Origin: Bacteroidota bacterium | GTDB taxonomy: Bacteria; Bacteroidota; Bacteroidia; AKYH767-A; 2013-40CM-41-45 | Length of the DNA stretch: 64,000 nucleotides | Assembly: GCA_016711505.1 (NCBI GenBank) | Contig: JADJSV010000009.1 | Span: 1-64,000, forward strand | Direction: 5' to 3' | In this document: positions 27,982 to 35,777 of the stretch, one piece after another | How the letters are laid out: each line of letters starts with the position of its first letter | Position numbering within the stretch: the stretch's first letter is position 1 | Program-made: the position numbers and the translations under genes | The notes under the pieces: model-generated | Told to the model about the DNA's origin: nothing | Databases searched by the model: none | Seen by the model: the letters and a program-made list of their open reading frames with translations, nothing else

Positions 27982-28836
27982 ATGAAAAAAATAAGTACCA
28001 TTCCTAAATTTTTCTTACTTATTGCATATTGCTTACTTTCTACATTTAGTGCAAGCGCTCAGGATACTATTTATAAACGCAACAAAGAAATTATCCAGGC
28101 AAAAATCATTGAAATTGGACTGGACGAGATAAAATATAAGATGCCTAATTATGTAGATGGGCCAACGATAGTAATTGCAAAAGATCAGATCTGGAAAATT
28201 ATTTTTGCAAGCGGAGTTATACAACTCATGACACCGGAAATGTTTAATCCGGAAAATTATTCAACACAAAAGAAGAATGCTATCAAGATCGATTTTCTTG
28301 CTCCTATGTTTCGACACGTTACTTTTATTTATGAGCATAGTTTAAAACCCGGTCAAAGTATTGAAGCGAGTATTGGTATAATAGGAGTAGGATTTAATTT
28401 TGATGAGGGCACCGAGCAAAAAGGTGCGTTCGTGCGCTTTGGATATAAATTTATTAAAAGCCCTGACTATTATTTGAGAGGCATGAAATACGCACATATC
28501 CTGAAAGGAAGTTATATTCGTCCGGAAATTTTATTCGGAAGTTATTCTGAAAGCTATTCGTATCAAGAATATAACTATTATGGATATCCATCAAATACAA
28601 CTACAACAATCAATGACCGTATCACTTACGGAGCATTTCAACTTTCTTTTGGAAAGCAATTTATATTCAACGATCTGTTTCTTGTAGATTACTACTTAGG
28701 AGTAGGCTATGCATTTTCCCATAATAAGGGAAGTTATTACAACGAAACTGTCCCTTATTTTGGAGTTTCAACTGCCGGCGAATCAAATCCATTATCTTGT
28801 AGCGGCGGTTTGCGAATCGGGTTTTTAATAAAATAA
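27982..28836 (+). CDS. Secreted outer-membrane beta-barrel-like protein
   Basis: 284 residues with a clear signal peptide (MKKISTIPKFFLLIAYC... ending SASA|QD). A short N-terminal domain ('DTIYKRNKEIIQAKIIEIGLDEIKYK...VIAKDQIWKIIF') resembles segments found at the start of Bacteroidota outer-membrane proteins, where it reads like an SHD1-type or DUF-like unit. The remainder alternates hydrophobic and polar residues with many aromatic strand ends ('GAFVRFGYKFI', 'GAFQLSFGKQFIFND', 'YYLGVGYAFSHN', 'GGLRIGFLIK'), which fits an eight- to ten-strand barrel. Function unknown. It follows the small lipoprotein ORF. Complete, ATG start. Confidence 0.65.
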   Translation: MKKISTIPKFFLLIAYCLLSTFSASAQDTIYKRNKEIIQAKIIEIGLDEIKYKMPNYVDGPTIVIAKDQIWKIIFASGVIQLMTPEMFNPENYSTQKKNAIKIDFLAPMFRHVTFIYEHSLKPGQSIEASIGIIGVGFNFDEGTEQKGAFVRFGYKFIKSPDYYLRGMKYAHILKGSYIRPEILFGSYSESYSYQEYNYYGYPSNTTTTINDRITYGAFQLSFGKQFIFNDLFLVDYYLGVGYAFSHNKGSYYNETVPYFGVSTAGESNPLSCSGGLRIGFLIK

Positions 28837-28872
28837 ACTTACATACACTTTATTTAAGTCCCAGACAAAATC

Positions 28873-29091
28873 ATGCCTGCAATAAGCAACGACCCCTTAC
28901 ATGGTATCACACTTGAATCCATCGTCAACAAACTTGTAGAGCATTACGGTTGGGAAGAACTTGGGAATATTATTCCAATAAATTGTTTTCGAAGCAACCC
29001 AAGTGTTAAGTCAAGCCTTACGTTTTTACGAAAAACACCTTGGGCGAGATCGAAGGTTGAAGCACTTTTTATAGAAATGAATAATGAATAA
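28873..29091 (+). CDS. VF530 family (DUF2132) small protein
   Basis: 72 residues closely matching the VF530 family: 'DPLHGITLESIVNKLVEHYGWEELG', 'I.CF.SNPSVKSSLTFLRKTPWAR.KVE'. The Vibrio fischeri member has a solved structure related to DNA-binding folds, and DNA binding has been suggested. The cellular role is not established. It is complete and single, with the long hairpin at 29151-29257 downstream. Confidence 0.88.
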   Translation: MPAISNDPLHGITLESIVNKLVEHYGWEELGNIIPINCFRSNPSVKSSLTFLRKTPWARSKVEALFIEMNNE

Positions 29092-29150
29092 TGGGCTGCT
29101 TAAGAAAGGGCTTTACTTATTGTGAAGGAAAATGAATTTAAAAAGAGTTA

Positions 29151-29257
29151 GTGAAAAGTGAAAAACGAAAAGTGAAAAGTGGGTACTTTGCAAAGTCATC
29201 TGTCATTGCAAAGTACCCGCTTTTCACTTTTCACTTTTCACTTTTCGTTATTCGTTA
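29151..29257. repeat. Hairpin with GTGAAAA heptamer-rich arms
   Basis: The left arm holds repeats of GTGAAAA/CGAAAAGTG and ends GGGTACTTTGCAAAG (about 29180-29195). The right arm has GCAAAGTACCC (29208-29218) followed by CTTTTCACTTTTCACTTTTC. It lies between convergent genes and overlaps the stop codon of the minus-strand gene at 29255. It may terminate both. Confidence 0.7.
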
Positions 29258-29941
29258 CTGTAAGACAATCCGTTCCGTCTTCAACAACCTCCCATCAGTG
29301 ATGAGCTTGTAAAAATAAATACCCGGAGAAAATTTGTTGATGTCCATAACCATTTCCTGTGCTTTGCTGAAAGAAGAAGTGGCTACCATTTTACCGGTGA
29401 TATCGTATAACTGAACGGTAACTGAATTGAATTGCTTGCTGAGATCGAAGTGAATAATTTCAGTTGCAGGATTCGGGTAAACATTTGCTGATGAATTCTC
29501 AACTTCGTTCACAGCAGTTGTAGTACTTGCAGCGATGTAATTTGAAAGACTCAGATAATAAACGTTATTTCCATTTCCATTATCTTCATCAGCAATGTAG
29601 ATCTCATTATCACTCGTAAAAGCTACTGCCTCTTTTTGTGTCCAGCCACCGCTGATATTAACTTGTGTGTGATCGCCACCAAAAAAATCTGAACCACTGA
29701 AGTTTTTGAAAATGTGTATGTGTGAATTCGACATTAATATCATTGCATCACCACTCGGACTAACATCGGCAGCTGTTGTGCGGTCGTTTGTATAAAAGCT
29801 ATCAACTAAGTTTGCAACTTTAGTTCCTGCATTTTCAGAGAGTGAATACATCTTTGTGTATCCTATTGCTGATCCGTCTGCTTTTGTAAACAGATAAAGA
29901 CGTCCGTTGAAATGCAAAAATGCTTCGACATCAAAGTTCAT
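29255..29941 (-). CDS. T9SS type A cargo protein, C-terminal part (frame broken)
   Basis: 228 codons (more if the open frame upstream to about 30020 is used). The sequence has a beta-propeller-like repeat character ('MNFDVEAFLHFNGRLYLFTK', 'KEAVAFTSDNEIYIADED') and a type A sorting domain ('VYPNPATEIIHFDL', 'GIYFYKL', 'ERIVLQ'). This is the second half of a protein whose first half is at 29998-30309. The frame upstream of the ATG reads 'TPEIIEFTFSDQTDFPSAW', which matches what follows 'DWEDL' in related proteins, so the ATG at 29941 is internal. The function is not known. Confidence 0.72.
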   Translation of the reverse strand: MNFDVEAFLHFNGRLYLFTKADGSAIGYTKMYSLSENAGTKVANLVDSFYTNDRTTAADVSPSGDAMILMSNSHIHIFKNFSGSDFFGGDHTQVNISGGWTQKEAVAFTSDNEIYIADEDNGNGNNVYYLSLSNYIAASTTTAVNEVENSSANVYPNPATEIIHFDLSKQFNSVTVQLYDITGKMVATSSFSKAQEMVMDINKFSPGIYFYKLITDGRLLKTERIVLQ

Positions 29942-29997
29942 CCACGCAGAAGGAAAATCAGTTTGATCAGAAAAAGTAAACTCTATGATCTCTGGAG

Positions 29998-30309
29998 TTA
30001 CTGTCGTTGTTGACGAATTGGATGTAGTATTTTAAGATCTTCCCAGTCAAAATTTGTTGCACCGGTAAGGGTTATTGTCTGTTGTAATGAGCCTGTCATT
30101 CCAACCTTATACAAACGATTATCTCCAAAACCATCGTTATGCGTCCAGAAAGAAGCGTTGCCGTTGAAGTCCAATCCTGAACATTCACCAACCGATGAAG
30201 GAAGCGACCCTTTAAGTGTCGCAGTAATCGCTTGTGAAGTATTGATAGTCAAGCACAAAGCAAGGCCAATAAGAATCCGAAAAGGATTTTTTGAAAGCAT
30301 GTTTCCCAT
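29998..30309 (-). CDS. T9SS cargo protein, N-terminal part (frame broken, internal deletion likely)
   Basis: 103 codons: a signal peptide (about 1-28, ending SQA), then 'SSVGECSGLDFNGNASFWTHNDGFGDNRLYKV' and 'TGATNFDWEDL'. This opening is common in Bacteroidota T9SS proteins where 'DWED' leads into a propeller-like domain. Here the frame ends after 13 foreign residues. In relatives as I recall them, about 20-25 residues (a GDFGNN-type segment) separate DWEDL from the IY.IPN part that is still visible in the next frame. A small deletion plus a one-base shift near 30005-30030 would explain it. Together with 29255-29941 this is one damaged gene. Confidence 0.68.
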   Translation of the reverse strand: MGNMLSKNPFRILIGLALCLTINTSQAITATLKGSLPSSVGECSGLDFNGNASFWTHNDGFGDNRLYKVGMTGSLQQTITLTGATNFDWEDLKILHPIRQQRQ

Positions 30310-30538
30310 TATTAATAGTGATTGTAGTAATTCTTCCGATTCCCCTCAGAAGATACTGCAATGTAAGCGCGGCAAAGATAAAAATATTGTAATACGATGA
30401 CTTCCTTACAATTATGAGGTTTTGAACAGTTTTTGCACATTTTGACCCTTCAAGAGGTCCGATAGTTTGATTTCGTTAAAAAAACCTAATTTTCTTTTTT
30501 GGAGGAAATATGAAGTTAGTCTTATTTCATTATTTTTC

Positions 30539-30546
30539 TACCTTCG
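30539..30546 (+). promoter_or_regulatory. -7 box of the DUF2723 gene
   Basis: TACCTTCG followed by CAG, 26 bases before the ATG at 30572, fits TAnnTTTG with one mismatch. No convincing -33 TTTG is seen at the right distance. Confidence 0.45.
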
Positions 30547-30571
30547 CAGGCACTCAAATTTCTTTGATTCT

Positions 30572-33500
30572 ATGAATTACCAGCGCATTAATAATGTAGT
30601 AGGTTGGATTGCTTTCCTGATCGCCTCTTTTACTTTTATTTCAACCATCGAACCGACCGGAAGTTTCTGGGATTGTGGTGAATTCATTGCAACAGCACAC
30701 AAACTTGAAGTAGGTCACCCACCGGGTGCACCATTCTTTTTGATGCTTGCAAGAGTATTCATTCTTTTCGCCGGAGATGACATTTCGAAAATTCCAATAA
30801 TGGTGAACATCCTCTCAGCATTGATGAGTGCGTTCACAATATTGTTTTTATTCTGGACGATCACAGCGCTTGCAAAAAAGCTTGTGTTGAAGAAAGCAGC
30901 AGAACTTACAACTGATAAAATTATTGCAATCATGGGAGCCGGTTTAGTTGGTGCCCTGGCATATACTTTCAGCGATTCATTCTGGTTCTCTGCTGTTGAA
31001 GGTGAAGTTTACGCAAGTTCATCATTCTTCACTGCTATCGTTGTATGGGCAATGTTCAAATGGGAAAATGCTTCTGAAGAACCACACAACCTGCGGTGGT
31101 TAATTCTTATCGCATATCTTATGGGATTAAGTATCGGAGTCCATTTATTGAACTTACTTACTATCCCTGCACTTGCATTTGTATACTATTTCAAACGTTA
31201 TACAATTTCAACAAAAGGAATTATTTATACTGCACTTGTTGGAACAGCAATTCTTGGTTTCATTCAGTATGGAATCATTCTTGAAATGATCACTCTCGCA
31301 GGATCCATTGATTACTTATTTGTGAATGGACTAGGAATGCCTTTTGGAACAGGTATTATACTTTATAGTATAGTCATCATTGCATTTTTATTCTGGGCGT
31401 ATCGTTACACCCGCAGAAAAGATATGCCGGTATGGAACACTGCTGTACTTTGTGTTTCATTTATACTCATCGGCTATTCAACGTTTGCACAAATTGTGAT
31501 CCGATCAAATGCAAATCCGCCGTTAGATGAAAACAATCCTGAAAACGTTTTCAACTTTATCTCTTATTTGAAACGTGAACAGTACGGAGAACGTCCATTG
31601 TTCATGGGACAATATTATAATGCAAAGGTTGTTAACCAGGAAGAAGGCGACATGAACTACGCAAAAGTTGATGATGCCGATAAATATGTAGAAGCGGGTC
31701 GTAAGATCACTCCGGTATATGAAGCTGACAAGACCACTCCATTTCCAAGAATGTGGAGCAATCAGCCTAACCATATCAACGAATATAAAAAGTGGGCAGA
31801 TATAAAAGGTGACCGGACCCCAACGTTTGGTGAAAATCTGAAGTTCTTCTTTGTCTATCAGATGGGTGAAATGTACTGGCGTTATTTTATGTGGAATTTT
31901 GTCGGACGTCAGAATGATCTTCAGGGTCCGGGTGGAATTACAAAAGGAAACTGGATCAGTGGTATCAAAGCTGTTGATGAATTCCGTTTAGGACCACAGG
32001 ATAAAATTCCCGAAGGAATGAAAAACAATAAGGCGAGAAATACAATGTTCTTCCTCCCTTTTATACTTGGAATAATTGGAATGATCTATCACTATTCGCG
32101 CGACAATAAAGATGCATGGGTAGTAATGTTGCTTTTCTTCTTTACAGGAATTGCAATTGTGATCTATCTGAATGGTACACCACAACAACCTCGTGAACGT
32201 GATTATGCTTATGCCGGATCGTTCTATGCATTTGCCATGTGGATCGGTATTGGAGTATTATCCATTTATGAATTCTTAAAGAAAAAGATCAATGGCAGCA
32301 CTGCTGCAGGTATTGCATCTGTAGTTTGTCTGGTAGCTGTTCCATTTGTAATGGTGAAAGCAGAATGGAATGATCACGATCGTTCAAATCGTTTTACTTC
32401 ACGTGACTTCGCAACAGATTATCTGAACTCTTGTGAAAAGAATGCTATCATTTTTACAAATGGTGATAATGATACTTTCCCATTATGGTACGCTCAGGAA
32501 GTTGAAGGTGTCAGAACGGATGTTCGCGTTGTCAATTTAAGTCTACTGAATACTGACTGGTATATTGATCAGCTGAAAAGAAAATATTACGACTCAGAAC
32601 CGATTGATATTTCATGGGCATCCGACAAATATAATTTAGGTAAACGTGATTACTTACCATATTATGACCGTGGAGTAAAGGGCTCTGTTGAGTTGAAAGA
32701 ATTAGTTGACTTCATGGGAAGCGATAAAGCGGAAGCAAAAGCTAGAACAAATAGCGGTGAAGAAATCAATTATTTCCCAAGGAAGAATATTCGTCTGACA
32801 ATCGATTCAGCACAGGTTATTGCAAAGGGAGTTGTTTCTCCGGAGAACGCAGACATGATCGTTAAAACAATGGAATGGTCAATCGGCGGAAGTTATCTGA
32901 TGAAAAATGATCTGATGATCCTTAACATTCTTGCAAACAATAACTGGAAACGTCCGATCTATTTTGCAACAACTGTTGGATCTGACAACTACCTGAATCT
33001 TGAACCATACTTCCAGTTAGAAGGACTTGCATATCGTGTTGTTCCGATCAGGACAGAAGTTGCACAACAGGAAATCGTTCCCGGTCGTGTTGAAGTTGAC
33101 AAGATGTATAACAACGTCATGAACAAATTCAAATTCGGAAACATGAACGATGAAAAAGTTTATCTGGACGAAAACAATTTAAGAATGACAACAAATTTCC
33201 GTATCAATTTCTCTCGTCTTGCAGAAGAATTAATGGTTACAGGAAAACGTGATTCAGCAATAAAAGTGCTGGACAAGTGTCTTGAAGTAATGCCTGACAA
33301 AACTGTTCCATACAATTACTTCATGGCGAAAGTTGCTGAATTATATTATCGTGCTGCCGGTGTGATGAATAAACCAAATGCACCACTTACGATAAATGAT
33401 GCAGAAATGACCAATAAAAATGAACTTGTTGCAAAAGGAAATGCAATCACAGAACGATTATTAGCAATCTACGGCGATAACATGGAATATTATGCAAGTC

Positions 33501-33661
33501 TGAAAGGAACTAAATACTACAAACTTGTAGATGCAGAAATGAATCAGGCATTGTATATTCTTCAGGCAATGTCACAGACAATGAAACAAACTGATCAGAA
33601 AGCTCTGTCAGAAAAAGCTGAGAAAGCATTTGTTGATGCTGTTTCAAAAGCAGGAATGTAA
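30572..33661 (+). CDS. DUF2723 family membrane protein (putative GT117/protein O-mannosyltransferase-like)
   Basis: 1029 residues. The N-terminal half has about ten or more hydrophobic segments and starts with the family signature 'STIEPTGSFWDCGEFIATAHKLEVGHPPGAPFF', which is shared with GT-C-like mannosyltransferase folds (acidic residue in the first loop, then GHPPG). The C-terminal part is soluble ('NGDNDTFPLWYAQEVEGVRTDVRVVNLSLLNTDWYIDQL') and ends in a helical, TPR-like region. Members are widespread in Bacteroidota and are suspected to glycosylate exported proteins. A role in glycosylating the secreted proteins of this window is only an inference. ATG at 30572 is chosen over an upstream in-frame codon at 30467, because the family signature begins close to it and the -7 box lies between them. 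Confidence 0.88.
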   Translation: MNYQRINNVVGWIAFLIASFTFISTIEPTGSFWDCGEFIATAHKLEVGHPPGAPFFLMLARVFILFAGDDISKIPIMVNILSALMSAFTILFLFWTITALAKKLVLKKAAELTTDKIIAIMGAGLVGALAYTFSDSFWFSAVEGEVYASSSFFTAIVVWAMFKWENASEEPHNLRWLILIAYLMGLSIGVHLLNLLTIPALAFVYYFKRYTISTKGIIYTALVGTAILGFIQYGIILEMITLAGSIDYLFVNGLGMPFGTGIILYSIVIIAFLFWAYRYTRRKDMPVWNTAVLCVSFILIGYSTFAQIVIRSNANPPLDENNPENVFNFISYLKREQYGERPLFMGQYYNAKVVNQEEGDMNYAKVDDADKYVEAGRKITPVYEADKTTPFPRMWSNQPNHINEYKKWADIKGDRTPTFGENLKFFFVYQMGEMYWRYFMWNFVGRQNDLQGPGGITKGNWISGIKAVDEFRLGPQDKIPEGMKNNKARNTMFFLPFILGIIGMIYHYSRDNKDAWVVMLLFFFTGIAIVIYLNGTPQQPRERDYAYAGSFYAFAMWIGIGVLSIYEFLKKKINGSTAAGIASVVCLVAVPFVMVKAEWNDHDRSNRFTSRDFATDYLNSCEKNAIIFTNGDNDTFPLWYAQEVEGVRTDVRVVNLSLLNTDWYIDQLKRKYYDSEPIDISWASDKYNLGKRDYLPYYDRGVKGSVELKELVDFMGSDKAEAKARTNSGEEINYFPRKNIRLTIDSAQVIAKGVVSPENADMIVKTMEWSIGGSYLMKNDLMILNILANNNWKRPIYFATTVGSDNYLNLEPYFQLEGLAYRVVPIRTEVAQQEIVPGRVEVDKMYNNVMNKFKFGNMNDEKVYLDENNLRMTTNFRINFSRLAEELMVTGKRDSAIKVLDKCLEVMPDKTVPYNYFMAKVAELYYRAAGVMNKPNAPLTINDAEMTNKNELVAKGNAITERLLAIYGDNMEYYASLKGTKYYKLVDAEMNQALYILQAMSQTMKQTDQKALSEKAEKAFVDAVSKAGM

Positions 33662-33679
33662 TTGAACTAATAAATTTGA

Positions 33680-33714
33680 AGCCGGTATTTCGAAAAAGGG
33701 ACCGGCTTTTTTTT
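33680..33714 (+). terminator. Rho-independent terminator after the DUF2723 gene
   Basis: AGCCGGT (33680-33686) pairs with ACCGGCT (33701-33707) and is followed by eight T residues. Confidence 0.9.
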
Positions 33715-33810
33715 GATTCAATTATTTCCCTCAGTCGCGATACATATCGCTTAGGTGTCAACTTCAGATAAAAATAAATGAATAGTATATCGTTCTGTTG
33801 AAATGAGATT

Positions 33811-33838
33811 AATTAGAAAAAAATATTTTTTTCTAATT
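33811..33838. repeat. Perfect 28-bp palindrome
   Basis: AATTAGAAAAAAAT is followed directly by its reverse complement. It is followed by a second hairpin. There is no adjacent gene end within 90 bases, so a terminator role is uncertain. Confidence 0.7.
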
Positions 33839-33917
33839 AGCCTTTACTGCTGTCAGCTAAAGCTAAATGTCTTTGGTAAAGGCTAATGAAGTATTCGTTG
33901 TTAATTTATAAATTATT

Positions 33918-33968
33918 CGGCCCGTTAGGCAAACTTTTGGTAACACTAGACTGTACATGAGCGCTAGA
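33918..33968 (-). repeat. Dispersed intergenic repeat, copy 2
   Basis: Read on the minus strand this gives CTAGCGCTCATGTACAGTC..., GTTACCAAAAG and CTAACGGGCC. It shares ordered blocks with 2621-2676 on the plus strand, about 31 kb away. Confidence 0.6.
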
Positions 33969-34060
33969 GCTACAGCTGATTGCAATATAATAGACGACAT
34001 CTCACTTAATTTCAATAGAGATAAATATAATTAAGTTGATGTATAAGCGATAGTTATCGG

Positions 34061-34196
34061 GATCGCAGAAAAATACGCAGATAAGGCGCAGATTTTTGGA
34101 ACGCTTTGCAAACCGTTCTAATATTAATTTGAATTGAAAAATGTTGTTTGATAAAAGTAAAACAGATCTGCGCCTTATCTGCGGAATCTGCGGGAT
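34061..34196. repeat. Large inverted repeat (CGCAGATAAGGCGCAGAT arms)
   Basis: The left arm (34061-34095) contains ACGCAGATAAGGCGCAGAT. The right arm (34160-34196) contains ATCTGCGCCTTATCTGCGG and a further TCTGCGGGAT. The loop of about 65 bases is AT-rich. The position before a plus-strand gene argues against a simple terminator. Confidence 0.7.
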
Positions 34197-34330
34197 ACAC
34201 ATTAATATAATCCTAAAAATTGTACCTTGCAATTGAAAGGTATAACCAAATACCAATAAGCACATTATTAATTACAATTACTAATTGTCCACTCTCCTAG
34301 CTTCACTTACGAAAAACCTCTGTCTGGTCT

Positions 34331-34882
34331 GTGAAAACAGACAAGCGCGAAGTCTTTCTTACCTTTGATGATGGCCCAATTCCAATTATAACACCATGGG
34401 TACTTGAAACTCTTAACAAGTACAATGCAAAAGCAACTTTTTTTTGTGTTGGAGATAACGTGAAAAAAAATCCGGAGGTGTACAAAATGATAATAGAGAA
34501 TGGTCACAAAATTGGTAATCACACCATGAACCATTTAAATGGCTGGACGAATTTCAACAAAACCTACTTCGAAAATATAGAAAAGTGTAATGCAATAATT
34601 CACTCCGATCTGTTTCGTCCGCCTTACGGAAAAATAAAACCTACTCAGATAAATCATCTTAAAAAAAATTACAAGATCATCATGTGGGATGTCTTGACAA
34701 AAGATTATGACGAAAGTGTAGTCGGCGAATATTGTTTCGACAAAGTCCGAAAAAACTGTAAACCAGGTTCAATCGTTGTCTTTCACGATAGTCTGAAAGC
34801 AGAAAAAAGATTACGGATTGCTCTTCCAAAAACCCTGGATTATTTATCGAAAGAAGGATATACTTTTTCTGCACTGCAATGA
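34331..34882 (+). CDS. Polysaccharide deacetylase (NodB homology domain), N-terminus probably damaged
   Basis: 183 residues of a NodB-type carbohydrate esterase: motif 1 TFDDGP (Asp13 catalytic base, Asp14 metal ligand), motif 2 'GNHTMNH' (metal His pair), motif 3 'RPPYG', then 'IIMWDVLTKDYD' and 'IVVFHDS'. Such enzymes remove N-acetyl groups from peptidoglycan or exported polysaccharides, using a divalent metal. The annotated GTG at 34331 leaves only ten residues before motif 1. In-frame sequence before it (TSVWSV) and a neighbouring frame (LIVHSPSF) look like the usual N-terminal stretch, so an indel near 34300 may have removed the true start. No signal peptide is seen. It overlaps the next gene by 4 bases (ATGA), so the two are probably cotranscribed. 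Confidence 0.82.
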   Translation: MKTDKREVFLTFDDGPIPIITPWVLETLNKYNAKATFFCVGDNVKKNPEVYKMIIENGHKIGNHTMNHLNGWTNFNKTYFENIEKCNAIIHSDLFRPPYGKIKPTQINHLKKNYKIIMWDVLTKDYDESVVGEYCFDKVRKNCKPGSIVVFHDSLKAEKRLRIALPKTLDYLSKEGYTFSALQ

Positions 34883-35760
34883 AAATAACATTTTTGATCT
34901 TTTATTCCATGTTGTTGTTATTAATTTTACAATCAACAACTTCTGCTCAGGATACACGTGGTACAATAGGCGTTGGAATTTCAGGCGGAGCCATGAATTA
35001 TGAGGGCGACCTCGACGACAATTTTACACTCGTCTTTACAAAACCTGCTTTTGGATTGCATGCAATCTTCGTTGTTTTTCCAAGAATACATTTTCGTGTT
35101 GCAGTATTACATGGAAGTATTGCTGCGAATGATGCACAGGCTAATTTCACGAGCAATGGACAAAGAAACCTGAGTTTCTATAGTGACATCAATGAAGCAG
35201 GATTTCATATTCTGTATTCATTGCAAACGAGAAAGAGAGGATTTACGAAAAGAAATTTTGCTGTTCCATATGTATTTGCAGGGATAAGTTATTTTCAATT
35301 CGCTCCAAAGCGTTCAATTAATGGTGTAGAATATGATCTGCAATCAATCGGAACAGAAGGTCAGCATTTACCGGGAACATATCCTGAGCCTTATAAATTG
35401 CAACAATTTTCAGTTCCACTTGGAATCGGTTTCAAAATAAAAGTGAGTAAAAATTTTGATGCAGGAGCAGAAACGGGTTTCAGAAAAACTTTCACTGATT
35501 ATTTAGATGATGTTAGTGGCAACTACCCCGACAAATCAGCATTATATAATGCACAAGGTCCGGTAGCATTGTATCTGAGTGATTCATCAGTAGAACCTAA
35601 TGTTTCATTTTCACCACGTGGTAATCCAAAAAACAGCGACTGGTATGTTTATACAAATATCCATTTGACTTTTTATCTGACAACATCACTTTTCAAACCT
35701 TACCGATTGAAAAGTCAGTTTCGTGGGAATACTTGTAAAGGTTTGATGCCGGGGAAATAA
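34879..35760 (+). CDS. DUF6089-type outer-membrane beta-barrel protein
   Basis: 293 residues with a signal peptide (about 1-23, ending SAQ|DT). The mature part opens with 'GTIGVGISGGAMNYEGDLDD', a pattern typical of the DUF6089 family of Bacteroidota, where it forms the first strands of a small outer-membrane barrel. Further strand motifs are 'FAVPYVFAGISYFQF', 'VPLGIGFKIKVSKNFDAGAETGFRKTFTDYLDDVSG', and a final 'YTNIHLTFYLTTSLF'. The function is unknown. Its ATG overlaps the deacetylase stop (ATGA), so an envelope polysaccharide-related role is possible (inference). It converges with the next gene with 17 bases between. Confidence 0.78.
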   Translation: MKITFLIFYSMLLLLILQSTTSAQDTRGTIGVGISGGAMNYEGDLDDNFTLVFTKPAFGLHAIFVVFPRIHFRVAVLHGSIAANDAQANFTSNGQRNLSFYSDINEAGFHILYSLQTRKRGFTKRNFAVPYVFAGISYFQFAPKRSINGVEYDLQSIGTEGQHLPGTYPEPYKLQQFSVPLGIGFKIKVSKNFDAGAETGFRKTFTDYLDDVSGNYPDKSALYNAQGPVALYLSDSSVEPNVSFSPRGNPKNSDWYVYTNIHLTFYLTTSLFKPYRLKSQFRGNTCKGLMPGK

Positions 35761-35777
35761 TCGCACCTCCATTCTCC

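Larger units (their letters stand above)
33715..34330. other. Gene-free region rich in palindromes and repeats
   Basis: No gene is supported in this ~615-base stretch. It holds a perfect 28-bp palindrome (33811-33838), a hairpin TTAGCCTTTAC/GTAAAGGCTAA (about 33837-33885), the second copy of a dispersed repeat (33918-33968), and a large inverted repeat (34061-34196). Confidence 0.6.
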
